A DNA stretch of 64,000 nt from Polynucleobacter meluiroseus (GTDB lineage: Bacteria > Pseudomonadota > Gammaproteobacteria > Burkholderiales > Burkholderiaceae): contig CAMCUP010000003.1 in the NCBI GenBank assembly GCA_945878885.1, positions 30,032 to 94,031 on the forward strand. The letters are read 5' to 3'. A program made the translations under genes and the position numbers. Below the pieces are notes generated by a model. It searched no databases. It saw only the letters and a program-made list of their open reading frames with translations, and had not been told where the DNA came from. Every line of letters starts with the position of its first letter. The first letter of the stretch is position 1. This document shows, piece after piece, positions 9,174-20,681 of this stretch.

Positions 9174-10793
9174 ATGTCGATATACACCACATTTGAAAAA
9201 CTCACCTTAAAAGCTAAGCTCACAATAAGCTTCGCGTTAATTATTGTAATGACTGCAATTTTAGGTGGAATCTCAATTTATAACTACAGCATTTTAGGTA
9301 AAGATACCGAGTGGCTTTATTTGCAAAGTACCTTGGGCGTGAGTTCTGCGAAAGAGGTGAAGTCTGAGGTACTAATTATTGGTCAGGATGTTAGCCAATA
9401 TTTATTAGCACCAAGCGTTCTCAATAAAGAGGAACTTTCTAATTTTCAAAATCAAACTAAAAATAAGATTGCCACACAAAAAGAATTAATTAAAAAAACC
9501 TTAAGCGATGCCAGCAAGACAATTTCTCGGCCTATGGTGCAGAAAAAATTCGATGAAGTAAACCTTTATATGGATTTATATTTAAAGCAAGTCGATAGCA
9601 TTCTTACGGTTTATGCACAATCGCCCATTGCGAGCGCTAAGATTGTTTTTGGCCCTGAATTTATGACCCTTGAGGATAAGGCATTAGATGCGCTTGATGA
9701 ATTTATTAATCTTAAATTAGTTAGTGCTAAGGCTCGGTATGATGAGGCGCAAACCATTAAAAGTAATGCGATTTACATTACCGTTGGCATTATTATTTTA
9801 GCTATTTTAATTAGTATTTTAGTAGGTTATTTATTACGCAAATCGATCATTAACCCTTTAAATGATTTAAAAAATTCAATTAGTAATTTAGCTGAGTCGA
9901 AATTTAATAACATTATTGGTAATTTAGATCACTCAGGAGTGATTGGCCGTATTGCTTTATCTACTCAAACCCTACAAGCAAACTTAAAAACTGCCCTTAA
10001 AGATATCAATGAAAATACCTTAGTAGTCAGTAGCTCGGCTGAAGAATTGGCGGCAGTTAGCACACAAATGAGTGCGGCAGCTGAAGAAACTGCTGCGCAA
10101 GCCTCGGAGGTTTCCAAATCATCTGAGCAAGTTAGCGCTAATACCCAAACGGTAGCTACCGCCATGGAGGAATTTAGCTCGAGTATTCGTGAAATTTCGA
10201 TTAATACTGCTGAGGCATCAAAAGTAGCCCACCAGGCCGTAGATACCGCTAAGAATACTAGCGGGAAAATGGTTAAATTAAGCGAAAGTAGTGTTGAAAT
10301 TGGTCAGGTACTTAAGGTTATTTCGGGCATTGCAGAGCAAACTAATTTATTGGCCTTAAATGCAACTATTGAAGCGGCTAGAGCGGGTGAGTGGGGCAAA
10401 GGCTTTGCTGTGGTAGCTAATGAAGTTAAAGAGTTGGCAAAGCAAACGACTAAAGCCACTGATGAAATTTCTACTTATATCAATGCTATTCAAGGCGATA
10501 CCAAAGATACTCAGGCCTCAATTAAAGATATTTCTGACATCATTACACGAATTGATGATATTTTAAATACGATTGCTAGTGCCGTAGAAGAGCAGGCTAC
10601 GGTTACTAATGAGATTGTACGGAATGTTTCTAATTCAGCTGCAGGTGTATCGGTCATTGCTGAAACGATTAAATCGGTAGCAGAGGCTTCACGGAATACC
10701 ACGATTGGATCGGCTGACGTACAAAAGTCGTCGATTGAATTGGCTCAAGTGGCCGCCCAACTGAAGAATTTATTAGCGCGTTTTGTTTTTTAA
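9174..10793 (+). CDS. Methyl-accepting chemotaxis protein
   Basis: Two TM segments, HAMP-like region, hairpin tip [41 protein letters not shown]. Confidence 0.93.
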   Translation: MSIYTTFEKLTLKAKLTISFALIIVMTAILGGISIYNYSILGKDTEWLYLQSTLGVSSAKEVKSEVLIIGQDVSQYLLAPSVLNKEELSNFQNQTKNKIATQKELIKKTLSDASKTISRPMVQKKFDEVNLYMDLYLKQVDSILTVYAQSPIASAKIVFGPEFMTLEDKALDALDEFINLKLVSAKARYDEAQTIKSNAIYITVGIIILAILISILVGYLLRKSIINPLNDLKNSISNLAESKFNNIIGNLDHSGVIGRIALSTQTLQANLKTALKDINENTLVVSSSAEELAAVSTQMSAAAEETAAQASEVSKSSEQVSANTQTVATAMEEFSSSIREISINTAEASKVAHQAVDTAKNTSGKMVKLSESSVEIGQVLKVISGIAEQTNLLALNATIEAARAGEWGKGFAVVANEVKELAKQTTKATDEISTYINAIQGDTKDTQASIKDISDIITRIDDILNTIASAVEEQATVTNEIVRNVSNSAAGVSVIAETIKSVAEASRNTTIGSADVQKSSIELAQVAAQLKNLLARFVF

Positions 10794-10804
10794 TTGAGAC
10801 ATAA

Positions 10805-11554
10805 TTAGCGTAGTTTTTTGTTACGCGCGCGAATATTTAAAAACTCAACTGCTAATGAGAAGCTAATTGCCACATAGACATAGCCTTTAGGTATATGTAC
10901 TCCCATTCCTTCTGAAATAAGTACAACCCCTACCACCGTAAGAAAAGATAGTGCCAATACCTTAATAGAGGGGTGTCGATGGACAAAATCGCCGATGGGT
11001 TTTGCGGCGATGAGCATTACAGCAATTGATACTAAAACTGCAGCGATCATGATTGCCACTTCATCGACTAAGCCAACTGCAGTAATTACGCTATCGAGTG
11101 AAAATACAATATCGAGAATGCCAATTTGTACTACTGCACCCCAAAATATTTTTTGTTTTTGTGCCGCACTAATAGGCATTTGATTTTTATTAAATGCATT
11201 TTCCCCGGCTGCCTCTTTATCTTCAACCTCTAAATAAATTTCTTTGGAGGATTTCCAGAGTAGGAAAAAGCCACCTGCCAATAAAATGAAATCTCGGCCA
11301 CTAATGGCCTTGCCTGCAATGCTAAACAAGGGCTCGATAAGCCCCATAACCCAAGTCAAGCTCAGCAGCAATAAAACGCGAGTTAGCAGGGCAAATAAAA
11401 GCCCAAATTGACGTACCCGTCCCTGCATTTCGACTGGCAGACGATTGGCTAAGACGCTGATAAAGATAATATTATCAATACCAAGAACTATTTCTAGTGC
11501 CGACAAGGTAAGAAAGGCAATCCAAGCGTTTGGATCAAAAAAGAGTTCATGCAT
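10805..11554 (-). CDS. TerC family integral membrane protein
   Basis: ALEIVLGIDNIIFISVLANRLP, QIGILDIVFSLDSVITAVG. Confidence 0.92.
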   Translation of the reverse strand: MHELFFDPNAWIAFLTLSALEIVLGIDNIIFISVLANRLPVEMQGRVRQFGLLFALLTRVLLLLSLTWVMGLIEPLFSIAGKAISGRDFILLAGGFFLLWKSSKEIYLEVEDKEAAGENAFNKNQMPISAAQKQKIFWGAVVQIGILDIVFSLDSVITAVGLVDEVAIMIAAVLVSIAVMLIAAKPIGDFVHRHPSIKVLALSFLTVVGVVLISEGMGVHIPKGYVYVAISFSLAVEFLNIRARNKKLR

Positions 11555-11766
11555 GAGATTGGGGGGTCAGTGAAAAGGGGTTGGCGGAAAGGGATGGCAG
11601 GACAGCAAGGAATGAAAGGGCTTGGGGCTAAAGAGAAAACTCTATATTAAGCTGTTTAAGTCTCGGTTGACTGATTTACGCTTATTGCATATAGTTAGTA
11701 GGGTTTTCCCATGTAACAAAAAACGTGGTAATTGGTTATATTTTTAGATCACATTAAAGGCTAATA

Positions 11767-12117
11767 ATGAGTGCTGGGAAATTGGGGCAAAAATTGCGAT
11801 TATTGATAGCTTTCGCTGGCTCTGCATTTGCCTTTGGCCTTTGTAACCTAGGTTGGGCCCAAAACCAAGTTATGCCTGCCCTAAGCCCCCAACAATTAAA
11901 TCGAATCAATGATCAGCCACTGGTTGCTCCAGTATCTGAGCCTGCAAATGCGTATGGGCCAAACCCTGGTCAAATGAACCGCCAGGAGTCAAAAGACCCA
12001 CTTGCAATTACCGTCTTAGGTCGGCCTTTATCTGGCCCAGGATCTGATCAGCCGATTCGCTTGAAGGCACCCGATCCTTCCGGGGAGACCAATATTCTCA
12101 GTATTCCATTTAATTAA
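11767..12117 (+). CDS. Hypothetical exported protein
   Basis: 116 aa with an N-terminal hydrophobic signal-like segment. Confidence 0.5.
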   Translation: MSAGKLGQKLRLLIAFAGSAFAFGLCNLGWAQNQVMPALSPQQLNRINDQPLVAPVSEPANAYGPNPGQMNRQESKDPLAITVLGRPLSGPGSDQPIRLKAPDPSGETNILSIPFN

Positions 12118-12149
12118 GTTTAGTACTTTGAACAACTAAGGATCTCAAA

Positions 12150-13232
12150 ATGATTAAAAAAACTACAAAAAAAACAATGGCCAAGAAACCCATAGTGAAG
12201 AGCCATGCCAGTAAAAAAGCGGCCATAAAAAATGTAGTCGTTAAAAAACGCAGAGTACAAAAAGGGGCTGCAAAAAAGGCCGTAGCTAAAAAACCAGCTA
12301 AAAGGGTAGTTAAAAAAGTAGCGCCAGCTACCCCCTTATCGGCAAAATTTATAGTTCAGCCAGTGGCGCCTGAGTTAAGCAAAAAGGAAAAAAAGAAGCG
12401 GGTTGGAAAACTACACAAATCGGTAACTAACCGCGAATTTAAGATTTTAATTAAGCCACTTGGCCTTGATCGGCGCAATCGAATTGATGAGTTAAGTACC
12501 AAGCTGATGATATTTTGTAAAAAACAAGGTGTGCATTTTGCCCACCTTGATAATGTTACTACAGGTTTACGCACAGTTTATTTTTTCGATACGCCAAATG
12601 AGGATTTACGTAACCATAATTTAATTTTACGGGTGCGTGAATCGCGTGAGGATGTATGGATTGATGATTGGTGTGAGGTCACCTTTAAATGCCGTGCGCG
12701 TGATGTAGGTGCTTCATTGGCCTTTAATACGCTACCCTCAGGCAAAGCAAAATCACGGGCCCGTTTTAAGGAAGAAATTTTACGGGGAGATGCAATTGGC
12801 AGTCAACGTCAAATTTATTCTAATAATGCTATTTTAGATGCGGTACCAGTGGATGAAATTTTTTCCCATAGTTTATCGAGTGCAATGATGATGTTTCCAA
12901 CCCTCAATAAATTAGGGTTACCAAAAAATACTCCGCTAGATGTTGTTGGCGGCACTAAAAATAAAATTTTAGAAGCGTGTTTGCCTTTAGGTAATCTGGT
13001 ATTTGGTGCTGGTGTGCAAGCCCATTGTGAGGTTGCCATTTGGATGCGCAGTGTGGGTGAGCCAATTGTAGGTGAGCTTGCTTTTTCTTATCATGTCAAT
13101 GACAAGAATCGGAAAGAAGCAAAAGCGCATAAACGTGCCGATAAGTTTTTTAATGCTTTACAGATTGAGTTTGCAAACTGGATTGAAGTTGGCTCAACTA
13201 AAACAGCATTAGTCTACGGTAAGCCAGAGTGA
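12150..13232 (+). CDS. Lysine/alanine-rich N-terminal tail plus a divergent CYTH/triphosphate-tunnel-like domain (putative)
   Basis: N-terminal KKTTKKTMAKKP..KKAVAKKPAKRVVKK; C-terminal REFKILIKP, TVYFFDTPNEDLRNHNLILRVRE, WCEVTFKCR, RFKEEI resemble CYTH strand signatures. Confidence 0.6.
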   Translation: MIKKTTKKTMAKKPIVKSHASKKAAIKNVVVKKRRVQKGAAKKAVAKKPAKRVVKKVAPATPLSAKFIVQPVAPELSKKEKKKRVGKLHKSVTNREFKILIKPLGLDRRNRIDELSTKLMIFCKKQGVHFAHLDNVTTGLRTVYFFDTPNEDLRNHNLILRVRESREDVWIDDWCEVTFKCRARDVGASLAFNTLPSGKAKSRARFKEEILRGDAIGSQRQIYSNNAILDAVPVDEIFSHSLSSAMMMFPTLNKLGLPKNTPLDVVGGTKNKILEACLPLGNLVFGAGVQAHCEVAIWMRSVGEPIVGELAFSYHVNDKNRKEAKAHKRADKFFNALQIEFANWIEVGSTKTALVYGKPE

Positions 13233-13858
13233 TTAATGGCAGTATAAGCATTGGCATTGTAAGTAATAACAGTCTAAGCAATGGCGATTTAGTGCAGGGA
13301 GCTCAAGAGCATAGAGCGCCTGCCGACTTGCCTAGACCTAGCTTATTTGAGCTTTTTTGGCAATTTATGATTATTGGCGCCGTTAGTTTTGGCGGTGGCA
13401 TTATTGCCTATGAACAAATTTTATTAGTTGAAAAAAAGAAATGGCTAGATCTCGATGATTTTATGGCTACTTTAGCCATTAGCCAAACGATGCCAGGTTT
13501 GAATTCAGTCAATATGGCAGTGTTAACTGGCGATCGACTGCGTGGTGTACCTGGGGCTCTTGCCGCAGGGATAGGTTTAATCTTACCTGGCGCTGCATTT
13601 GTTTTGATTGTCGGTATTGCCTATTTGGCTAAGCCTGACCATCCTATTGCTGATTTACTCTTGGCTGGCATTGCCGCAGGAGCAACGGGTTTATTAGCGG
13701 CAATTACCTACAAGATTGGTCAAACTCATTTGCAGCATGTTATTTCTTGCATAATCATTATCACTACTTTTGTTTTAATGAGTATTTTTAAATTGCCACT
13801 AATTATGGTTTTACTGATTATGGCGCCCATTGCTCTATTTATTTATCGGCCGAAATAA
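13229..13858 (+). CDS. Chromate transporter, short CHR-domain protein 1
   Basis: LFWQFMIIGAVSFGGGIIAYEQ, ISQTMPGLNSVNMAVLTG. Confidence 0.85.
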   Translation: MINGSISIGIVSNNSLSNGDLVQGAQEHRAPADLPRPSLFELFWQFMIIGAVSFGGGIIAYEQILLVEKKKWLDLDDFMATLAISQTMPGLNSVNMAVLTGDRLRGVPGALAAGIGLILPGAAFVLIVGIAYLAKPDHPIADLLLAGIAAGATGLLAAITYKIGQTHLQHVISCIIIITTFVLMSIFKLPLIMVLLIMAPIALFIYRPK

Positions 13859-14395
13859 ATGATCAGCACCTTAATTCAATTAATGATGACTTTTGGCTTG
13901 CTATCGCTATTAGCGGTAGGGGGCGGGACCGCCGTATTGCCTGAAATGCAAATTATCTTAAATCAACAGTTCCAAGTTGATCATATGAAATTTGTTGAGG
14001 TATATAGCATTGGTCAACTAGCACCAGGCCCGAATATGATGATGGTGATTGTGTTCGGTTTTCAGCTAGCTGGTTTAGCGGGCGCACTCACAGTTTTACT
14101 ATCATTCTTTTTACCTTCGAGCATTTTATGTTTGACTGTCGGGCGTATTTGGGTGCGCATTGGCGAGAGCCCTTGGCGACGTGCCGTGCAAAATGCCTTA
14201 GAACCTATTTCTATTGGTTTGATGTGCTCAGGGGTATATGCGGTTGCCAAGGCATCCATTAATGGCCCAGTTAGCATTGGTCTTGCACTAGCCGTGCTGG
14301 CAACCCTGCTTTTTTCACGGGCTAATCCGGTATATTTAATTCTTGCTTCTGGTCTGATAGGTGCTTCTTTAATGTACTTTACTAGTTTTACCTAA
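13859..14395 (+). CDS. Chromate transporter, short CHR-domain protein 2
   Basis: TFGLLSLLAVGGGTAVLPEMQ, YSIGQLAPGPNMMMVIVFGFQLAG. Confidence 0.85.
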   Translation: MISTLIQLMMTFGLLSLLAVGGGTAVLPEMQIILNQQFQVDHMKFVEVYSIGQLAPGPNMMMVIVFGFQLAGLAGALTVLLSFFLPSSILCLTVGRIWVRIGESPWRRAVQNALEPISIGLMCSGVYAVAKASINGPVSIGLALAVLATLLFSRANPVYLILASGLIGASLMYFTSFT

Positions 14396-14420
14396 GTCGG
14401 GATAGATTCAAAGGCTTTAG

Positions 14421-15851
14421 CTAAGCCGATTTTATACTTAAGACTTTATTTGGATTTAAAATATTTTGAGGATCTAAAGCAGTTTTAATAGCTTGCATTA
14501 GATCATGCGCGACTGCACCTTTGTGCGCGCGTAAATCATTTATTTTTAATTGGCCAATGCCATGTTCAGCTGAAATAGAGCCGCCAAACTGTTCTACCAT
14601 CTCATAAATCAGATCGTGCACAATTTTTTCATTAGCCTGATTAAAAATGGTGCTATCAATGCCTGCTGGGGCAGATACGTTGTAATGTAAGTTGCCGTCG
14701 CCGAGGTGGCCAAAGTTGATGATCCGAACCTGTGGGAAGTGCTTGCGTAGCAAAGCGTCGGTAGTGGCAATGAAGTCATCTAAAGCAGATAGTGGAATGG
14801 TAATGTCGTGCTTCAGGTTGACGCCTTCCTGTGCTTGAGCTAAGGTAATATGCTCGCGCATTTGCCAAAAGGTATTAGCCTGCGCAATTGAGTTAGCAAT
14901 AATAGCGTTACTAGCTATACCAAGATCGAGGGCTTCAGCCAGGATTTCTTCAATCAAATTACGCGCATGCGCTTCACTTTCGTGATCAGATAGCTCAACT
15001 AAGACAGTAATTGGAGGGTTCTCGCCTAATGGATTAGCCATTTGGGGAAATTGTTTTTCAATTAAATTTAGCGACTCGGCTGTCATCATCTCAAAACCAG
15101 TTAACAATGAGGTTGCTTTTTGTTTAAATAAATTGAGAAGTTCAATAGTGGCTGTAATGCTAGGGGTTGCCACTAATGAAGTCCATTGGCATAGCGGCAT
15201 GGGGTAGAGCTTTAAAACAGCTGCCGAAATAATCCCTAGGGTGCCCTCTGAGCCAATAAACAAATCCCGTAAATCATAGCCCGTATTATCTTTGCGTAGG
15301 CCACGTAGACCATCCCAGACTTCACCTCGAGCCGTGACTACTTCAAGCCCTAGGCACAAATCACGGGCATTGCCGTAGCGTAGAACATTTGTTCCGCCCG
15401 CATTCGTAGCCAAATTGCCACCAATACAGCAACTACCTTCGGCACCAAGGCTTAGTGGAAAAAGCAAATTGTGTTCGGCCACAGCCACTTGTATTGTTTG
15501 CAAAATACAGCCCGCTTCAACTGTAATTGTTTGATTAATAAGATCAAGGGCACGAATTTGATTCATCCGCTTAAGACTCACCACAACTTGTTGTCCACTT
15601 TGATCGGGGGTGGCTCCGCCACATAAACCAGTATTGCCACCCTGGGGAACTAAGGCTACCTGAAACTCAGCACAGATCTGTACAATTTGGGCTAATTCAA
15701 CAGTGTTGCTAGGCAATAAAACAGTTAAGGCTTTTCCAAAAAATCGTTTACGCCAATCGGTTAAATAGGGTTCCATATCTTCAGGAGCACATAGTATTTG
15801 CTGTGGCTGTAATAGGGCTTTAAAAGCAGTAAGGGCGGCGCTGGGATTCAT
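14421..15851 (-). CDS. FAD-binding oxidoreductase (GlcD/D-lactate dehydrogenase-like)
   Basis: VVPQGGNTGLCGGATP, IGGNLATNAGGTNVLRYG, GTLGIISAAVLKL, HLGDGNLHYN, EHGIG. Confidence 0.9.
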   Translation of the reverse strand: MNPSAALTAFKALLQPQQILCAPEDMEPYLTDWRKRFFGKALTVLLPSNTVELAQIVQICAEFQVALVPQGGNTGLCGGATPDQSGQQVVVSLKRMNQIRALDLINQTITVEAGCILQTIQVAVAEHNLLFPLSLGAEGSCCIGGNLATNAGGTNVLRYGNARDLCLGLEVVTARGEVWDGLRGLRKDNTGYDLRDLFIGSEGTLGIISAAVLKLYPMPLCQWTSLVATPSITATIELLNLFKQKATSLLTGFEMMTAESLNLIEKQFPQMANPLGENPPITVLVELSDHESEAHARNLIEEILAEALDLGIASNAIIANSIAQANTFWQMREHITLAQAQEGVNLKHDITIPLSALDDFIATTDALLRKHFPQVRIINFGHLGDGNLHYNVSAPAGIDSTIFNQANEKIVHDLIYEMVEQFGGSISAEHGIGQLKINDLRAHKGAVAHDLMQAIKTALDPQNILNPNKVLSIKSA

Positions 15852-15864
15852 TTAGTTGATTATA

Positions 15865-16260
15865 TTAAGACTTGCTAGCCAGACGTTTTTTCCGTGCAGC
15901 ATCTTTTAATGGTTTTAAATAAAGTAGCAAGGCGATGAATGCCACAGTTGCAAAAATTAATTCTAAGATTGCTAAATAACGATTTGCTCCGGTTTCTGTG
16001 ATCCGTACTAGGGCTTCAGCGACGTAAATTAAAATCAACATGGAGGTGCACTGCATCACATAGTTTTTGCCTTGCCAAATGCCGGGCAACACAATAATTA
16101 GGGGGAGGGCTTTAAGGATTAACCATGAACCTTGCGGACGTAAAGGTGAAATAAACCACTCCCAGCTGATACATAAAATAATGAGATCGGCAACGGCGGC
16201 GGCGGCAAATAACTGATACGGATTTTTTTCTAAAATGCGGCGCAGCATACTTTGGCTCAT
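15865..16260 (-). CDS. DUF2069-like membrane protein
   Basis: 131 aa, four hydrophobic segments, located next to wrbA. Confidence 0.6.
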   Translation of the reverse strand: MSQSMLRRILEKNPYQLFAAAAVADLIILCISWEWFISPLRPQGSWLILKALPLIIVLPGIWQGKNYVMQCTSMLILIYVAEALVRITETGANRYLAILELIFATVAFIALLLYLKPLKDAARKKRLASKS

Positions 16261-16284
16261 GGCTCGTTATGTATGCTTAAACAA

Positions 16285-16920
<636 letters not shown>

Positions 16921-16933
16921 TTATGATACGGCG

Positions 16934-17824
16934 ATGTGGATTATTCGTGACCCTCAATTATGGCTCGCTTTAGGTAAGGAATTGTGGCTGCGTAATCGCA
17001 ACCATCATTTACCGCAAATTGCTGCTAGTTTAGCCTTTACAAGCACGCTAGCCTTGGTACCCATTATTACGGTAGGCTCCCTTTTGCTGGGTTATTTACC
17101 CCTAATGGTGAGGTTGCGTCAAGCAACCCAAAACTTTATCTTGCAAACCTATATGCCTGGGGGTATGAATCAGCAAGTACTGCTTTATTTAGATCAATTT
17201 ACCAACAAAGCTAAAGGGCTAACTTTCATTGGCTCTCTGGGCCTGTTAATTACTACTATCTTGGCTATTGCAGTAGTTGAGCAGGCTTTTAATCAAATTT
17301 GGCGGGTAAAGAAACGGCGCCCATTGATCCGTCGAATCGCGATCTATTCTGCTGCGACCTTTTTGGGGCCGATTTTGCTTGGCGTAGGTATTTATTTCAG
17401 CACCTTACTTTTAAGTGCCGCCGAGGGCTGGACAGAAGCCCTTAGTATGGGTTTTAAATTACTGGCTACGATCTTACCAATTGCTTTAGCGGTTGCTGTT
17501 TATACCGTGGCATATCGTTTTTTACCTTATGCCTTGGTGAGTTGGCGGGACGCCTTGATTGGGGGGTTTTGTGCAGCTATTGTTTTTGAGTTAACCAAAT
17601 TTGGCTTTGGTTTTTTTATTACCAAAACACCTTTTTATAAAACAGTCTATGGCGCATTTGCGGTTTTGCCCTTGGCCTTAATTTGGATTTATGTTACTTG
17701 GTGGGTCACCTTAGCGGGAGCAGTTTTAGTCGCTAATTTACCGATGATTCGGGCTAGACTTGAGTCTGACCGGCAACTGAAGGTCAAGGAAGCATTGAAA
17801 CCTAGCTTGCCTACTGTTCATTAG
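16934..17824 (+). CDS. YihY family inner membrane protein
   Basis: IAASLAFTSTLALVPIITVG, FFITKTPFYKTVYGAFAVLPLALIWIYVTWWVTLAGAVL. Confidence 0.9.
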   Translation: MWIIRDPQLWLALGKELWLRNRNHHLPQIAASLAFTSTLALVPIITVGSLLLGYLPLMVRLRQATQNFILQTYMPGGMNQQVLLYLDQFTNKAKGLTFIGSLGLLITTILAIAVVEQAFNQIWRVKKRRPLIRRIAIYSAATFLGPILLGVGIYFSTLLLSAAEGWTEALSMGFKLLATILPIALAVAVYTVAYRFLPYALVSWRDALIGGFCAAIVFELTKFGFGFFITKTPFYKTVYGAFAVLPLALIWIYVTWWVTLAGAVLVANLPMIRARLESDRQLKVKEALKPSLPTVH

Positions 17825-17874
17825 TATTGCGTCTAGGCTGCCTTCGCGCTATATTGGTGCTATCAAGAGGAGTA

Positions 17875-18345
17875 ATGATGAAAGTACGCGATATTTTACG
17901 GGTTAAGGGCAGCGCGCTCTATACGGTTTCCCCCGATCTTTTATTGCAAACTGCCGTCTTAGTGATGGATGAGCACGATATTGGCTCCTTGGTAGTCATG
18001 GAATATGAAAATCTTGCAGGTATCTTGACTTTCCGCGAAGTGATTCAGGCGCTTGCTAAAAGTCATAGTATTACAGCTAACTTACATGTGCGATCGGTGA
18101 TGAATGCAGAGCCCCTAACTTGCACTATGGATACAGAGCTTGATGAGGTTCGGCGCATGATGCTTGACCAGCACGCCCGCTATTTGCCAGTGTTAGATCA
18201 ACGCGTATTAATGGGTGTCATTTCCTTTTACGATGTGGCTAAAGCAATTGTCGACTCTCAAGATTTTGAAAATACCATGCTTAAGGCATATATTCGCGAT
18301 TGGCCGCAAGAAGATGCTGAGGCTGCGCCCAGCAAGTCTGTCTAG
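17875..18345 (+). CDS. Tandem CBS domain protein
   Basis: [41 protein letters not shown]; start set after the AAGAGGAG SD (ORF opens at 17827). Confidence 0.88.
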   Translation: MMKVRDILRVKGSALYTVSPDLLLQTAVLVMDEHDIGSLVVMEYENLAGILTFREVIQALAKSHSITANLHVRSVMNAEPLTCTMDTELDEVRRMMLDQHARYLPVLDQRVLMGVISFYDVAKAIVDSQDFENTMLKAYIRDWPQEDAEAAPSKSV

Positions 18346-18362
18346 AGTGCCATAATAGAAGA

Positions 18363-19481
18363 ATGTCAGGAAATACCTTAGGCCTTCTCTTTTGTGTTAC
18401 TACGTTTGGTGAATCACATGGCCCCGCTATTGGCGCAGTGGTTGATGGGTGTCCGCCAGGTATGGCTTTATCTGCAGCCGATTTACAAACTGATTTAGAC
18501 CGTCGCAAACCTGGCACGTCGCGCCATGTCACCCAGCGCAAAGAAGAGGATCAGGTCGAAATTATTTCTGGGGTTTTTGAAGGCAAAACGACTGGCACAC
18601 CAATTTGTTTATTAATTCGTAATGCTGATCATCGCAGCCAAGACTACAATGAAATTTTACATACCTTTCGCCCTGGCCATGCCGATTATGTGTACCACCA
18701 TAAATATGGTTTCCGTGACCCTCGTGGGGGCGGGCGTTCTTCGGCTCGTTTAACTGCGCCGATTGTGGCGGCTGCAGGAATTGCTAAGAAATGGTTGCGT
18801 CAACAATATGGTACTGAGATTACAGGCTATATGAGCCAGCTTGGTGATATTGCCATTCCTTATTTAGATGGCACGCAAATTGAACTAAATCCATTTTTTG
18901 CACCAAATGCTGCCATCATTGCGCAACTAGAAGAGCGCATGGATGCGCTGCGTAAAGCGGGCGACTCATGTGGGGCCCGCATCGAAGTGCGAGCTAAAAA
19001 TATTCCAATCGGCTTAGGCGAGCCCGTATTTGATAAGCTAGATGCTGATATTGCACATGCCATGATGGGTATTAATGCTGTGAAGGGGGTAGAAATTGGC
19101 GATGGATTTGGGGTCGTAGCTCAACACGGTAGTGAACATGGTGATGAAATGTATCCTGATGGCTTTGCTAGTAATCATGCTGGCGGGGTTTTGGGCGGCA
19201 TCGCGTCGGGACAAGACCTGCGTGTAGCGATAGCGATTAAACCGACTTCAAGCATTTTGAGCCCGAAGCATTCAATTGACATTGATGGTAAGCCGATTAC
19301 TTTGCAAACCAAGGGGCGTCATGATCCTTGCGTAGGTATTCGTGCAACGCCCATTGCTGAAGCTATGATGGCCTTAGTTTTAATGGATCATGCTTTACGC
19401 CATCGTGCGCAATGCGGTGATGTGGAGTTAGACGTAGCGCCGATTACTGCCGTACGTCCAGGCTCAAGTAACGCTAGCTAG
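18363..19481 (+). CDS. aroC: Chorismate synthase
   Basis: [54 protein letters not shown]. Confidence 0.98.
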   Translation: MSGNTLGLLFCVTTFGESHGPAIGAVVDGCPPGMALSAADLQTDLDRRKPGTSRHVTQRKEEDQVEIISGVFEGKTTGTPICLLIRNADHRSQDYNEILHTFRPGHADYVYHHKYGFRDPRGGGRSSARLTAPIVAAAGIAKKWLRQQYGTEITGYMSQLGDIAIPYLDGTQIELNPFFAPNAAIIAQLEERMDALRKAGDSCGARIEVRAKNIPIGLGEPVFDKLDADIAHAMMGINAVKGVEIGDGFGVVAQHGSEHGDEMYPDGFASNHAGGVLGGIASGQDLRVAIAIKPTSSILSPKHSIDIDGKPITLQTKGRHDPCVGIRATPIAEAMMALVLMDHALRHRAQCGDVELDVAPITAVRPGSSNAS

Positions 19482-19487
19482 TTTGTT

Positions 19488-20681
19488 TTGTCGATGACAC
19501 CTTTTGTACGCGGGGCGTTTGGGGCCCTGTTTTTTTTGTATTTTGCGTACATTGGTTTAGTCACACCTTATGCCAGCTTATATTTTGCGAAGCTGGGTTT
19601 TAGTGCGCTAGAAATTGCCAGTTTAATGTCGATGATGCAAATTACCCGTATTTTGGGACCATTTTCTTGGGGTTGGCTGGCCGATTTTTTTGGTGAACGC
19701 ATTGGTATCATGCGCTTTTGTTCTGCTTTAGCTGCGCTGGTCTTTTTATTTATTTTTTTATTACCAAATTACATTGCATTTTTAGTATGGATGTTTGTGG
19801 TACACACGATTCTTAGTGCGCTCATGCCTTTAGGAGAATCAGCAACGATTCACGCATTACATCGAGATAATTCGTTTGATCAGCGCTATGGCCGTTTACG
19901 CTTATGGGGCTCAATTGGTTTTATTGCCATGGGTTTATTTGCTGGGGAATTATTTCAACAGCGAGGGATTGAATTATTTCCATGGGTCGGTGTAGGTGTC
20001 CTTTTTTTACTGGCCATTAATACTTGGTTTTTATCTGAGCCTAAATTAGAGCGTCACCAAATGCAAAAAGGTGAGCTTTTACAGGTATTAAAGCAACGCC
20101 CAGTACAGTGGTTTTTAGCGTCGGCTTTTTGGATGATTTTTGGCCATGCAGCCTTATATGTTTTTTACTCTTTATATCTATTTGATTTGGGATACAACAA
20201 ATTTCAGATCGGTTTATTTTGGACGCTAGGAGTTGCTGCAGAAGTCGTATTTTTTTATTACCAAAGCCAGTTCATGAGTCGTTTTAATTCAAAACGTATT
20301 TTGCAGTGGAGTTTTGCGCTTGGCGTAGTACGATTTTTATTAATTGCCTATGTGGTTATTACGCCAGTACTTATTTTTGCACAGTTATTGCATGGCGCTA
20401 CTTTTGGTGCGCATCATAGTGCTACAACTAAATTATCTCAGCGTTGGTTTAGCGGCCCATTACAAGCCCGCGGCCAAGCATTAATTATTATGATTGCATA
20501 CGGATTTGGTGGCTCTTTAGGGGGTTTATGCGCAGGTTGGATCTGGGATGCATTAGGGCCAAACCAAGTATTTGCTATGGCATCTCTGGCTTGCCTGCTC
20601 GCTTTTATTGCGATTTATTTTGTACCAAATGAGCCTATCACTAAAGTTACTGCTCGCTTAGAAAAAAAGATTGCGACCTAG
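19488..20681 (+). CDS. MFS transporter (3-phenylpropionate/HcaT-like)
   Basis: 12-TM pattern, RLWGSIGFIAMGLFAG, LLHGATFGAHHSA. Confidence 0.8.
   Translation: MSMTPFVRGAFGALFFLYFAYIGLVTPYASLYFAKLGFSALEIASLMSMMQITRILGPFSWGWLADFFGERIGIMRFCSALAALVFLFIFLLPNYIAFLVWMFVVHTILSALMPLGESATIHALHRDNSFDQRYGRLRLWGSIGFIAMGLFAGELFQQRGIELFPWVGVGVLFLLAINTWFLSEPKLERHQMQKGELLQVLKQRPVQWFLASAFWMIFGHAALYVFYSLYLFDLGYNKFQIGLFWTLGVAAEVVFFYYQSQFMSRFNSKRILQWSFALGVVRFLLIAYVVITPVLIFAQLLHGATFGAHHSATTKLSQRWFSGPLQARGQALIIMIAYGFGGSLGGLCAGWIWDALGPNQVFAMASLACLLAFIAIYFVPNEPITKVTARLEKKIAT

Noticed and set aside
11555-11766. Possible yybP-ykoY (Mn2+) riboswitch upstream of the TerC gene
   Set aside because: TerC genes are often preceded by this riboswitch, but I could not find the conserved core motifs in the minus-strand leader.
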